The notes under the pieces are model-generated. The model did no database searches and was not told the DNA's origin. It worked only from the letters and a program-made list of their open reading frames with translations. Both the position numbers and the translations under genes were made by a program. From Fragilaria crotonensis (taxonomy: Eukaryota > Bacillariophyta > Fragilariophyceae > Fragilariales > Fragilariaceae), in NCBI GenBank assembly GCA_022925895.1, contig JAKSYS010000160.1:1-64000 (forward strand): a stretch of DNA of 64,000 nt. Reading direction: 5' to 3'. Shown one piece after another: positions 25,690 to 37,109 of this stretch. Each line of letters begins with the position of its first letter. The first letter of the stretch is position 1.

Positions 25690-27896
25690 TCAAACTAAAC
25701 TACTACAGTCTTCTTTGCAATACCTTTTGTCGTATCGTAAAAATCTCCTCACATCAGAGTGAAGAGATCCGTCCTTCCCTTGTAAAAAATTGTTGGATCC
25801 CTTGTTCTTCACGACCTTCTCCGCAATACGGAAAGCAAGAATGAAGCCTCGAGCGATGGTTGCTGAGGGCAGATCATCCCACACTTCCTTTGCAGCCGCC
25901 CATACTTTCTCAGGATTGGCCATCCTGTTGCCATTCAGAGACCGCAACAACTCAGCATGTCGCCTTGACATTGCAGGAAATACTGCCAAGTCAAGATTAT
26001 TCATGTGGGGCATCTGTGGTGCCTGCGGTCTCCACAACCATCCCATTGATTCACAATGCTGCTTGCAGAATTGAATGAGTGACCGATCTTGATGCGGACC
26101 AGCATTGTCCCCCTGAATCACAGGTATGTAACCCTCGTATTCCCCGTTGTGTCCCACAATCTCAGCCACGCGAGGAAAAAGCGAGTGCTCAAAGAAGCCA
26201 AGTCTCTCAGCGAGAACTTTGGCTTGTCTGATGTGCCCGCGTCGGATCCTGTGACATTGCAGTCCACCATGTATGACATACACATCCCCTTCTCTCGGAG
26301 AACAATGCCGTCGTACACTTGTTGTCCTCCCGGTGTCTTCGACCTTCTCGCACTCGTTTCTTTGCCAGGCGAGCTCCTTGTACTCGATGCATCATTATCT
26401 TGACTCCATGTCCTCCATTCTCCATACTCTCCTTGAAAGCAAAGCCTGTCACTGCAATCACCATTGTCTTGTCGATGTGATTGCGGTGATAAATGAATGC
26501 GTGATTTTTTTCCAATCCAAGTTGCTCACACTTTTTTGCATTTGCCCGACAGAGCCAACCGAAGAACCACTTCTCGTCAAAGTGGATCCACAGGTACTTC
26601 TTGCCAACGGTGTCCTGTCCCCAGTACTCTCGGACTAGCTTAGCAAAGTCAACGTGCTTTTGCATCTGGACTTTGGACAGCAATGGGAGTATCCTCTCAA
26701 CATAGACGCTGTAGGAGGCATGGGACGAAAGCCACTGATGAATTGCTGTCGCCAAGCACCAGTGATCAATATCTGCTGCAATCTTTTGGAAGGACCGTGT
26801 GGGGTTCTTCCTTATCGCCTCGATGATTTGGTCTCGAATGAAGGGTTGTCTTTCGTCGTGGTTTCGGGCATGAAAGGTCCACACTTCCTTTTCAGCAGGG
26901 CTAAGGAGAACCCATTCAGCTTTTGCTTCCTCGGTCCATGTGTACCTCACGGCCTTGATGGAGGATTCCTTTCTTGTAACTTGATCTTGCATAAACAGAC
27001 GCTGCGGAGTGTACCATGCCTTTGCGGCTTCGCGATTGTTGATGGCAGACTTTGCCGCTTTCTTACCACTCGTTATGGCGTCTCTTGTATTGTTGGGTGC
27101 TGTTCTGGTTGTCCTCATTTTGGAAAGGTTGTTAGCATAATGAATACCAACGCCCCACGAATATTGTAAGTACTTGACTGTGAACGGGTTGTACTTCTGT
27201 CGTCGTACTTTCCATTTTCCGTCCTTGCTGTCATGCTCACGATGCATTCTTGCCTTTGGTACTGCAGATAAAAACCCGTTCAACTCTGCCAAGTCCATAC
27301 GAAAGCATTCCCGAAACTTGTTCCTTTGTTTCCCAGCTGAAGTGAGAAATCCCATCTCTCGCGCTCTCAGCCTTTGGACATCCCAGATTGGCAAGCTATG
27401 GAAAGGATTGTTTTCAGGGGCTTGTCTGGCTTTGTTTCAGCTGGAGGTGGTGTCGACAATGTTGTCAATTGCTGATGTTGCCGTGTGGATTGTCGTCGCG
27501 TGCTTTCATTCAACTGATGCTGCAGCTGCACCTCATGCCATGGACAGCTCTTCACAGTAAGGCGGTAGAGTGGCACGGCTTTCTCGTCCTGGTAATATTT
27601 CCTGCAGTGCTCTCCACGTACTCGACATCGCAAAGTATATTGCCACCGGTACCGTGGACTGCCTTAACCCATGCTTCCCCACCATGGGAATAACTGCCTG
27701 CGGACAAATCTTGCTCGATACTCACGTATTGTCCAGGCTTGATTGCTGCAGATTGTTGTGTTTGCCTTTGAATAAATGAGTAACTAGTTGCCGGAGGAGA
27801 TGTCAAAGTACTAGAGAGTGTTTGTAGAAGCCGCGCCGCTCTTTCGGTTTCGATACATCGCCTCTTGTTAGCAAACTCTGAGTTTGCACTGCACAA
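25690..27896 (-). pseudogene. Mariner-like transposase, frameshifted
   Basis: The catalytic triad is present. The first Asp is in H-F-D-E-K-W-F-F-G-W (codon near 26578), the second in V-I-Q-G-D-N-A-G-P-H (near 26109) and the third in N-N-L-D-L-A-V-F-P (near 25992). The last two are 38 residues apart, close to the DD39D type of plant and protist mariner-like elements. Upstream (about 26700-27390) lies the DNA-binding and linker part. At 27550-27896 an extra N-terminal module has G-G-E-A-W-V-K-A-V-H-G and D-V-E-Y-V, Tudor- or chromo-like in look. Frame changes occur near 27590-27640, near 26300-26330, and between 26120 and 26250, so at least three disruptions are needed to explain the reading. 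No active enzyme is expected. Confidence 0.85.
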
Positions 27897-28349
27897 GACG
27901 TCATTTGCCTCTCAGTAGTGCATTCTGGGATCGGTGGGCAGTCATATAGTCCTGTCTTTGTTGTGTATAGTGTAAGTGGGCATCCATTTTGTGGGAAGAG
28001 AACCGACAGCTCATGGAATATGGTTTCATCGGAATTGTTATCTTGTTTCAAATTGCGAACAAGATTCTTTCCAACAGCTATGACGTCACCTGTGTAGTTC
28101 ATTCCACTTTCAAGCCTGTGAAAGTACAGGTTGAGAACATCATCAAGAGGAGGAGAGAGGGTGGAGGATCGTGGTTCTGTCATGCTGGTTTTGGCTTTAT
28201 TCATACAACTACTCCATCGCGGGCAATTTTTGAATTGGAATCGTACTCCCATTCACAGATTATTCTTTCATATATTAGTAGTGTAAAAGTACTAGTCTTG
28301 ATCGACTATAGCGGAGAATACTCTAAATCCTAAGATTTTCAAGAGTTTC

Positions 28350-28379
28350 ACCGGACGTACACTTTCAACCTGAACGGAG
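28350..28379. repeat. Right terminal inverted repeat of the mariner-like element
   Basis: It is the reverse complement of the left end with one mismatch, followed by TA at 28381-28382. Confidence 0.9.
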
Positions 28380-28380
28380 C

Positions 28381-28944
28381 TAGTACTCCGAGTATGAGAC
28401 TACTGTACTGCGTATTGCGCACAGTGAAAAAATTCTGACAGTATTCATTTGATCCAGTACCCCAGAGTGGTCATACTCCGTAACAGACGGACGCACGCAC
28501 ACAATTAATTTATAATATAGAGTAGGATAGTAGGATATGCATTCATGTCACGAGTACTTGCGTCCACGGTACTAGTACTTAAAATGCATACAATTTGCAG
28601 GCAGGGTTGTTTTCTGTATAAAAAGATATGGCAGATGGCAGTGACATGTATGCATATATGAATTACAAGTACGGGACACACGACTTGGTTCGAATTCGAA
28701 TGCACCCTGCAGTATTTACACTTAATTTTTTATAGATGATCCTGCCTGATGTTAACAGTATACTCGGAGGATGCATTAGCTTTGATATGTATCGTCATGA
28801 TGAAATCAGAATAGTCTCCTTGGTGTGCTAAGATCGATGGAGTTCGTCTCACGCAGGAAGTAGCTTCTGAAAAGGCATTACTCAACGAAGAGTGCTCCTT
28901 TTCAATTGTATCTTACGCCGCCAATAAGACCACGCTCTCGTACA
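28381..28944. other. Intergenic with GTAC words but no adjacent gene start
   Basis: GTAC words occur at 28383-28395, 28455-28465 and 28545-28580 (CGAGTACTTG, CGGTACTAGTACTT) and near 28670. The aspartic-protease gene ends at 28945, so this is its 3' side. No other gene start is seen, because the transposon sits immediately to the left. Confidence 0.35.
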
Positions 28945-30225
28945 CTACTTGGGATCGATCAAGATGCGCCTGCGCCTTGTGTTGTCAATTCCCGCCTCAA
29001 AAATGACCCGCCTCTGGGCAAGAATATCGAGGCCGATCAAAGCAGCGGGTCCGGTGAAGGGTCGAACCCCGTCACCCAAAGCACTGGAAAATACCGGAAG
29101 ATCCCCGACGGCCACCGGGACTGGATTCCAAGGCTTCCAATTCGAAGGAGGCGGTTGGAAACCGGCCGGCCTTCCCGTGGATGGATCCTGTAAGGCATCC
29201 CCAGCAAAAGTGAGTACCTTCTTGGATGTTGGCAGCTGGAAAGGCCGACCATCAATTCCAATCGCCATTATATATGGGTCACTTTTGTACGCCGGATCCT
29301 CCTTGTCAGGAAATCCCAAAAGCTTGGCAGCTTGCCAGTTTACGAGCGAAAAGGTGGAGCCACAATCAAGGAAGGCCAATATTGGTTGCGTAGATCCAGG
29401 AGAAGAGAGGCGGATCCCGATCAAACCAGTCTCGTTGATAACCACCGCCGGGATAGCTACCAATCCAGCGGCAGCACGGGCTGCCATGCCCGGCTTCCAG
29501 AATCGAATCCGACCGGCAAGAAAGTCGAAGTCAACATCAAATTGTGACAACATTTCCATACCGAGCATACCCTCAACGGGATCGTGTGCGGGGTCGATGT
29601 GCTCTTGGGGGAAATCGGTAATAATAGCATGAAGCGTAGGGAGCGGCAATTCATCGGACCCAAGAATGTTGCCACAGCACAGAGCTGCGTCACGAAGCTC
29701 AACTAAATCGTTGGCAACGGTACGACCTCCGGCTGCTAATCCTCGAATTCTGGAGGACGCAGCATTCGTTCCAATACCCAACACCTGTCGAAGATGCGGT
29801 GTGATGAACTCGGTTGTCAAGCCGGTATCGACCATGAAATCGAATGGTCCTTGACCTTTGATTTTCAATTTCAGCGCTACGTACTCGCGACCAAAGCCGG
29901 AACCTTGGCCGTTGAGACTGAGGCGTATCATTGGGAGATCTGCCAGAGGCTCCGGAACTTGCGCCTCCGAAGTGGGTTCCGCTGTTGCTTGTCCTGGCAT
30001 TGACATCAGTACGCAGCGACCGGCTGTCAATCTCCACAAATCACGGCGTGTCATGCTCCAGAGTCGTGTGGAATGTCGACCCCGCCCTAGAGTTGATTCT
30101 GGCCCTCGAAACAAAAGATCGGTGCTTCTTCTGAAGACGCAACTCGGCGAGGTCGACAGGGCATGCGACGAGGTGATCCCATGCAATAAGTAACAGGCGA
30201 GGAACAATACCTTCGATGCCTTCAT
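28945..30225 (-). CDS. Two-lobed retropepsin-fold aspartic protease-like protein, predicted thylakoid lumen
   Basis: From the first ATG (30225) the protein has 426 residues in one exon. It has two pepsin-fold half-sites: F-D-F-M-V-D-T-G at about 133-135 and A-F-L-D-C-G-S-T at about 287-289. Each is followed by the usual hydrophobic-Gly segment (G-M-L-G-M-E-M-L and L-I-G-L-D-I-L). The second site has Cys in place of Thr or Ser. The N-terminus is tripartite: a hydrophobic signal peptide (about 1-22, M-K-A-S-K-V-L-F-L-A-C-Y-L-L), a basic stretch with R-R at about 34-35, then a twin-Arg T-R-R-D-L-W with a hydrophobic run and A-T-A cleavage site at about 59-82. That layout is what a diatom needs to send a folded protein to the thylakoid lumen by the Tat route. 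Proteolytic activity is inferred, since both catalytic Asp are present. It is a host gene, not a retroelement protease, because it has two lobes and targeting. Confidence 0.7.
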   Translation of the reverse strand: MKASKVLFLACYLLHGITSSHALSTSPSCVFRRSTDLLFRGPESTLGRGRHSTRLWSMTRRDLWRLTAGRCVLMSMPGQATAEPTSEAQVPEPLADLPMIRLSLNGQGSGFGREYVALKLKIKGQGPFDFMVDTGLTTEFITPHLRQVLGIGTNAASSRIRGLAAGGRTVANDLVELRDAALCCGNILGSDELPLPTLHAIITDFPQEHIDPAHDPVEGMLGMEMLSQFDVDFDFLAGRIRFWKPGMAARAAAGLVAIPAVVINETGLIGIRLSSPGSTQPILAFLDCGSTFSLVNWQAAKLLGFPDKEDPAYKSDPYIMAIGIDGRPFQLPTSKKVLTFAGDALQDPSTGRPAGFQPPPSNWKPWNPVPVAVGDLPVFSSALGDGVRPFTGPAALIGLDILAQRRVIFEAGIDNTRRRRILIDPK

Positions 30226-31701
30226 ATCGTTGAAAATGATCAAGGTCTGTTTGCTTGCATCGATTATTCAGAATTCAGAGAAATGCTGGACCATCTGTTA
30301 ATGTACAATGCACGTCATAAAGGTGGCAGAAGAGAAGGTTCGCAACGAACGAACGATGTTGTGGGATCGAATCACATTCTCTTTCGAAACAACTGCTCTA
30401 TCACACACTTCTCAGAGTTCGCTTTTTTGTTTGCTGTTGTCCTTCCTGACGTTTCTGGTTCAAGATACAAGATACTCCAGTAGAATGGATACAAGTACTG
30501 GATTACTGGAAGTACTCCACTATTGATTACTCTACTCCGTAGTCCGTACTGTACGTACTACAGTACCCATCCGCTCAACAACGCACTGTCATGTCGGTCT
30601 CATATGCAGTACCAGTACTCCGACACTCCGACTGTACTGTATACTGTACACGCCGCCAAAGTGTACGGGGAAGGACTTTCGGGTAAGGCAATCAACTTCA
30701 TCTACATGTACTTGATACGAGTTTCAGAATCCATTTGGGCATTTGAAGGACGTATTGATTCAACGGCGTCCGATGCACTCGTTGTGTTGGGAGTTGTCGT
30801 TACTCCAGTCGCCACCTTACCTTGGCGTTCCTCGTGTGTGTTCACTTCCTTCTATCAATCTTAGGCATCTGTTAATAGAATGTATTGACACAGTCACCAG
30901 GTCAGACTTCTTTATCTGCTCTGGGTAATTCATTCGTCAGAAAATCTTGTCAGAATCTTCTACCGCTAGTCGTTTAGATAGTTAATCCCTCTTTAGAATT
31001 ACATTGAATAGGATATCTTCATGCACTGACTTGCCCCACGCCAACGTCCGACGACTATGCTAAATCAGATCACTACGGTTGGATGCCACGCTTATTAATG
31101 ATGCTACGAAGCTCAGAGCTTTACCGCTTTACCTCTGAGAACCGAGGAATGTGCACTGATGCGTTAAGTCCGGAGTGTTTTGAAAAAAGCCATATTGATG
31201 GGCCCACGGTCATCTCTTGATAAAGTTAAATGACCGTGAAGTACGTTGCAATACTGGTATTGACATTATCCTCCCAGTTCAATGCCGCAAGCTGTATGGT
31301 CCACAGTGACTCCAATAGAAACATTGTCGTACGCATGACTCAGAAAAGTCGCTCACTTCCAGATGAACGTCGATGAAGGGCTTAATTAACAACTGATAGC
31401 AATCAATACATAAGCGACGAAAGGTCATAGTCACAAGTCGTGCCGTTGACTGTTCTGGGTATACTGTATGCTACTGGTGTATGTAATGAATTGGCAGTCC
31501 TGTTGTAAAGCACCCATGCCTCATCCATTATATCATACTTGCAATCCCTACATTTTTAGCGAATGCATTATCCAATACTAAGTTCGAATGACTGTGCGAG
31601 TGCTTTTCAGGAAAGCATCGTATGTACGCATTTCGCACATAACTTTTTTTTATCTCTCAGCCGGCATTTGGTAGATAGGGTTGAAACTTGTCACAGTCAT
31701 C
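30226..31701. other. Intergenic between divergent genes; GTAC-rich tract on the left side
   Basis: From about 30475 to 30715 GTAC words are very dense (ACAAGTACTGG, GAAGTACTCCAC, CCGTACTGTACGTACTACAGTACCC, GCAGTACCAGTACTCC, GTATACTGTACACG). They lie 250-490 bases upstream of the aspartic-protease start. The part near the Cys-rich gene (30900-31700) has only isolated GTAC. No coding frame is supported. Confidence 0.4.
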
Positions 31702-32451
31702 ATGATGCGCCTCGAAAACATTTCCCTTCTGCTCTTTGCTTCCCTCTGCACTGCTTACGCTAAAGAAAGCGCATATGACCTCGTCAATCAGCGCGCAGAG
31801 TTCCGCGAACTGCGCGGGCAACTTAAGAGGAAGCCGCCAAAGGTTTGCAAACAGGCTCCTGTCGACGGGTCGCCGTGCACCAAGAGGAAGACCAAGCCGT
31901 GCGTCGTTGGGAGTCGAGTATGCCCAAACATTGGAGCTCGTCCTGCAACAAGCTGTTTTTGCGATAACGCAGCATGGAAGTGTGAGGCGATCCCTTGTCC
32001 AGTCCTTACCGTCGGAACGACCATTGCGGCGGCCGCCACGTTTTGTCCCGAGGAATCGCCGGTAATGAGAGGCGCACATAAGCCTTGTAAGACGGAAGGC
32101 CAAGCCTGTAGCTTTGAATATGAAAGCACTTTCTCTGGAACCGTTTGCAACAACAAGGACCGTTGCGCTTGTGCAAAGAAAAAGTGGGAGTGTGACTCTA
32201 CAGCAAGTTGTGTCAGTGCCAACCCCATATTCATCGTTGGTTGCCCAGCCGAGTCGCCCCTCGTCACCAACGTAACGAATTGTGACGCCGAGCACCAGGA
32301 GTCTCCGTGTAGCTTCGAGTATCCCTCCACTATTCCTGGTGGAATTTGTACCAGCCAGGATGGGTGCACCTGCAACAGTGGAACATGGGATTGTACGACT
32401 TCTTTCACCTGCGTAAGCGCCAACCCTCCCGTAGTTGGAGGGACGCCGTAG
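31702..32451 (+). CDS. Secreted protein of three Cys-rich tandem modules
   Basis: The first ATG is at 31702 (a second follows at once), giving 249 residues in one exon. A signal peptide is clear: M-M-R-L-E-N-I-S-L-L-L-F-A-S-L-C-T-A-Y-A, cut near residue 20. Three modules of about 55-65 residues follow. Modules 2 and 3 are close: C-P-x-E-S-P-x-x, then C-S-F-E-Y-x-S-T-x-x-G-x-x-C, C-x-C, W-x-C and the shared end C-V-S-A-N-P. Module 1 is more diverged but keeps S-P-C, C-F-C and W-K-C. Even Cys numbers suggest disulfides and export. I do not recognise the family; cell-wall, matrix or lectin-like roles are possible. It is convergent with the karyopherin gene 114 bases away. Confidence 0.7.
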   Translation: MMRLENISLLLFASLCTAYAKESAYDLVNQRAEFRELRGQLKRKPPKVCKQAPVDGSPCTKRKTKPCVVGSRVCPNIGARPATSCFCDNAAWKCEAIPCPVLTVGTTIAAAATFCPEESPVMRGAHKPCKTEGQACSFEYESTFSGTVCNNKDRCACAKKKWECDSTASCVSANPIFIVGCPAESPLVTNVTNCDAEHQESPCSFEYPSTIPGGICTSQDGCTCNSGTWDCTTSFTCVSANPPVVGGTP

Positions 32452-32565
32452 TCAACATCCAGAATAGAATGGTGAGCATAGTCGTGTATCTGCAGTTAGT
32501 ACGCAACAACGCGGTTCGTCACTTAGTTTTAACTTTTAACCAGCAAATTACGCGAGTGATGTCAT

Positions 32566-35500
32566 TTAAAGCCGGTCACATTCCCAAGACGTAGGCGACG
32601 GCTTCAGGTTGAACCCAGATGCCTTCTTTTTACCGCCAGAAGCTTGTTTGACCAATGTCTTGAACCTCCTCCATCCCTCCACGCTGTCTTGTGCGGCGAT
32701 TTCCACCGCTTTGGTGAGGAACTCTTCCTGAAGGGGCTCCCTCATTGATTGAAAAAAGCGACCGGCCAGCAAGGTTCCAGGTGTAACTCCACCGCCGAAA
32801 CTTGAAGCGCTAGTAGGGGCCAGCCTAATCTTCATAGAAGCGTGAAGCACTTGACTAAAGACTTGTGGGTCGTTGCCACAACCATGGTAAAGTGCAGCGT
32901 ACGTCGAGGGAATGCATTCAACTGCCCAAGGAGGGAGTCCTCCAGCAGCGGCTCTAAACAATCCGGCGCCGATGATAGCCATTCCCTTGAGAGTGGTGTC
33001 ATGACCATCCTGCAATTCGACCTGCAGGCGACTTTGCAGCTCGTGCGCAATCTGATGGAGCTGGTCGGGACCAAGTTCAAACGCTTTTTCGAAGAACTCC
33101 ATAGCAGCGAGCGTTTGCGCACCATCCATGGACATTCCCAAATCATCAGCTCGTTTTGTTGGGTCTGTCTCAAGCGAGGGATATAAAATGAGCACGATAG
33201 CAGCACAGCATGTGTCGGCAATGATCTTGTTCCTGGTCGATACTGTTCCATCTCCTTGTTCGACACTCTTCGCCGGGTCGGTAAGCGAGCTTACAGCAAG
33301 AAACCATGCTTCGCAAAGCGCGGGGCGAGCATCAATGACAGACGAGTTCGAAGGCTTTGGGCATTCGTGAATCAACGCTCGGAGAACATGGCTGCTACAT
33401 TCAGCCAGCGCCTGCAGATACCTGACTGTGATTTCCTTCTTGTCGGCCAGCACTTGCGCAATGACAATGAGAAAGGCACCAGCGGGCAACTTCTCAGAGG
33501 AAACAACTTGTTCGTTGAAAATCGAGCTATGCGATGAAGCACCTGCTTGGCACTGATCAACAACAGCGCTACATTCTGCTTTCGTCAATGCCACGAGAGC
33601 CTCCAAGGCATTCTGGCTGAGATCAGGATCGGCAGATGCTTTGATTGTTGCTGCGATCGCTCCCCGAAGACGACCCCACTACGGATTTCACAGTCAGCCA
33701 CATATTTAAAAACATTCTAACAGCGCGGGTTTCTTACCTGGACAAGAGCGACATCGGGTCCATCACTGATCAGCGGTCGTTCGTAGCCGTACAAACCTGC
33801 TCGAATTATGGCCGAGACGCATTCGGTGACAAGAGGCTCACTCGAAGCCGCGAACAGTTGCGACACCATCGATGGGGAAAATGATGCAATGTCGTACGTA
33901 TCCTCGCAAATCTGGAAAAGTGTGGCGGCGTCGATGGTCTGCGAGCTACAGGTGCTGATTGAAACGACCGCGGATCGGAAGAGCTCTTGGAGCTGTTTCT
34001 CCGCCTGTATTCCACTCTCTTCGATCAAGCCGGGCACTGATTTACCAGCGGTCGACAAGCGAGATATTGTCTCCAGTAAGATGCGCCTGGTTCGAGGTGT
34101 CACTCCCTTGCCATGATGTATCATAGGACCTCTCTCCTTTTCAATTCCTTTCAAATCGTTATGTAGACGGCATAAATCCATGAGAAGGGTTCCTCCATGT
34201 TCGTGTCCCAAACGGATCACATGTGCAGCTAGTTCATCGCCTTCGCCGGCAAGTCGGACGAAGACGAGGATGCCTACATGATCTTCACCTCCTGGACTAC
34301 AAAATGCACCTCGAATATCGAATTGTGAATTCTCTAGGGTGGACTCGACGGCAAGTTCCGGAATGTGAATCACCGACGAGACTGCCGCCTGCATAACAAC
34401 CCTAATCGTTTCATTCATCTCTGCGGTCAAGCCTTGTGAGTGTTGGCAGAGAGCAGAAAAGGCCGGACATAAAGATGCAAAACCAAGATTCAGCAACCGA
34501 GGAAGCGCAAAGATACGCGACACCGAGACTTTTGGCAACGCATCAATCAGCTTCTCGGCGAGAAACGACAAACCTCGACAGGCAACTGCTAATGATTCAA
34601 TTGACTCAGGTGTGCTGAGTTCATTCCGAACAAACGATTCTGCCAAGAGAATAAGAGGCTTGGCCAGAGCTGATAGGGCATGCACCGCAGTTTCATAGGG
34701 AAGGCCATTTGAGTCATGCTGATTCATGATAGATTCAGTACAGGTCCTTACAATGGCGTCTAGGACGCGAAGTGAAAATGATTTTAGTGGCCCGGAATTG
34801 GCATCCTCCCCGCCACAGACAGCACGAAGCACATCGCGAACGTCGTTGCGCTCGATTTCCAGCTCGTCGTCACTATCTTGCGACATGTAGTCGAAGTAGT
34901 CTGCAGGGTACCCGCATGAATTTGCCAGATGCATGGTCGAGCGAAAGAGATGATCGATGATGAGAGGTTCCAGCGGGCTGTGTTCCACTTCCTGCATGGC
35001 AAGGTGGAGATTGCAGAGAGGTTCGTAGGTTTGACCGCGAACATCGCGACTTGGATGCGTGCACAACTCTTGAAAGCTCGACATAATCGACTGAATCAAG
35101 TCGTGAGATTGGCCTGGAGAATGTCGAATCCAATGTGGCAAGCACACATTAGCGCAGGCACACAAGCAAGAGACGCCTTCAGGAGTTGACAATATAATGG
35201 GCTGCAAGTCGTTCCAAACAACTGCTGCTGTCTTGCACGCAATGTCACCGCGATGTTGAAATTCAGCAATCGCGTCATTCCGCCTTTCGTCGGTAGACGC
35301 CTCTTCGAGCATCTCTTTTTGTCGCTTCTTCGATTTCGACGATTGCCTCTTCTTCGCGGATTGCGGATTTTGAGGATCAAGTGCTAACGCGAAACTCAAA
35401 ATCTGCTCTGGCCTTTTAGCAGCGGCTTCAAAAATGGCCACAAGGTAGGCCATGGCAGATGGATGTCCCATGTTGAGTTGCACGCACTTGAGCGATGGTT

Positions 35501-36505
35501 CGACAAATGTTTCCCAAGGAAGTGGCAAGTACCTCGCCCATCGCTCAAATGTCCACAAAAGGGCAATGGTGTTATTGGTACCTGATAAAGCCTGCCACAT
35601 AGGGTAGACACCAGTGGTAGGAGACCTGAGTTCTTCATACGCAGCCACAATGCATCGCGGATCAATTGACAATCTTCCTGTGGCACCTCCTGGACTCGCC
35701 AGTATTGTCTCTGGAATAGCACCGAGACAAGCACAAGCACATAGTGATATATCATGTGACGGAGGCGCCACACTTTGCAGAGAGTGCAAGATCATCTGCA
35801 CCATCGGCGTAGATGTGGCTGGTACGCTTTGGGCCATGCTCTGGGGAGTATAACGCAGTCGCAGGGCAATGGCAGCCATGGCGCCGCCGAGAGTCGTCAG
35901 GAGGCGTTGTGTGCTCATCAAAGTGTAAAGAATGATGATACGCTAGAAAAGCCAGTGAGTAGACTTATCTCGCACTTGATTCTTTCTTCCTCCAAAATAA
36001 GATTCGATGGCGGCGATTCTCTCGAAGTCTCTAGGTGTCTTGCAATGAGCTGCCCAAGAGGCGCGTGACAGGCGTGAATCCACGTTTGATACGCCATCAT
36101 GGTTGCATCCTCGTGATAGATACCAGGTGGTGACTCAATCTCTATATCAATGGCTTCATTCATTTTGGACCGCCTGAGGCGATGCATAAGGGTTTGAGCG
36201 CAGAACAGGCGTTCCGAGGAATGAGTATCGGATTGCATAAGAACCATCAAGCAAGCCAACCAAGAGGATCCAAACGAAATTGTTTCCACTTCCCCATCAG
36301 GTACTTCGAGATCTCCTCCCCGCTTTGCAAGGTCAACTTGTCGCTGATGTATTGACTGGAGCTTGCGACGAACGTTACGGGCTTGGAATTCCATTAAGTA
36401 GTTGTGGGCATTGTGAGCCGACAACGAATGATGTTGATGAGGAAGAGAATACAGAGTCGCCAAAGCCACGCGAAGGTCACCGTAGAGACAAGGAGTAGCC
36501 GTCAT
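32566..36505 (-). CDS. Transportin-3/importin-13-like karyopherin beta (HEAT-repeat nuclear transport receptor)
   Basis: The start ATG is at 36505. Segments are 36505 to about 35921, then to 33738, then after a 59-base GT-AG intron 33678-32566; about 1,290 residues in all. It is alpha-helical throughout, as in HEAT proteins. The N-terminal part has S-S-W-L-A-C-L-M-V-L, A-Q-T-L-M-H-R-L-R and T-W-I-H-A-C-H-A-P-L, as expected for the exportin-1/importin-beta-like region. The C-terminus has G-G-K-K-K-x-x-G-F-N-L-K-P-S-P-T-S-W-E-C-D-R, the kind of tail I associate with importin-13-type receptors. These carry SR proteins and other cargo with RanGTP. At 35920-35922 the frame steps back one base inside a T run (ACA CTT TGA; adding one T gives an open frame). 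A 33-base intron there would be too short, so this is probably a sequence error. Confidence 0.65.
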
Positions 36506-37109
36506 GGTTGAAATGAAGCAGTTTTGAGCTGTTGTCCAGGTCCAGCGACAATACCGCGATGGACCAGTATGTTCTGTACTGGAGTACTCCAGTATGTGTT
36601 ACTGAATCGGGGACTGTACGACGTATGCAGTATATGCATAATGCATATATAACACTGAGTGAGTATCTGTACTTCGGGATGCTCTACTGGAGGAGTCCTA
36701 TGGTGCTACCGGTTGTAGCTATACGCTCCCTCTGTCCGGAATTGCTCGGCCCCTACTACCTACTACTACTTAAAATTCAGCCATTTTTGCAGAACGTCGT
36801 CAGATTTGAATTCCTCATAATGAACTGCATTCATTGACATTTAACATCAAATACAGGAATATTGATCAGGTGAATGCTCATTTTCGGGTTTTTCGGTCGT
36901 GAAAATTGGCATTCTTGGTTGCTAACAAGGCGATAAGCAACTCACCAGCATGGACATGCACCACCCAGACCCCAGCAACCACCTCCTCAACAGAGGAGGA
37001 GGAAGAGAGAACTCACAAGTGATGAAAGGAAAGAAATCTTCTCCAGATTGTCAACAGAGGCTCAACATGGTTGTGAGATTTGAAGCATTTGCTTGCATGG
37101 CGAGAACCG
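36506..37109. promoter_or_regulatory. 5' region of the karyopherin gene with GTAC tract
   Basis: Immediately upstream of the ATG, about 36570-36675, are CTGTACTGGAGTACTCCAG, CTGTACGACG and CTGTACTTCGG. The rest, to 37109, holds no supported gene. Confidence 0.4.

Larger units (their letters stand above)
25046..28380 (-). mobile_element. Tc1/mariner-like DNA transposon with terminal inverted repeats, decayed
   Basis: A 30-bp terminal inverted repeat at 25050-25079 matches the reverse complement of 28350-28379 with one mismatch. Each begins CTCCGTTCA. A TA dinucleotide lies at 25044-25045 and at 28381-28382, fitting the TA target-site duplication of this superfamily. The few bases between TA and repeat differ at the two ends. 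The CTCCGTTC core recalls the ends of plant mariner-like and Stowaway elements. The interior encodes a transposase on the minus strand, now in several frames, so the element is not autonomous in this copy. The near-identical ends suggest insertion that is not very old. Confidence 0.88.

Noticed and set aside
28945-30225. Retroelement origin of the aspartic protease gene
   Set aside because: It has two lobes, a long targeting region and no neighbouring element parts; it is a host-type gene.
35924-35956. 33-base intron in the karyopherin gene (GTGCGAG...TTTCTAG)
   Set aside because: It is too short for a spliceosomal intron and the donor is poor; a one-base step in a T run explains the frame better.
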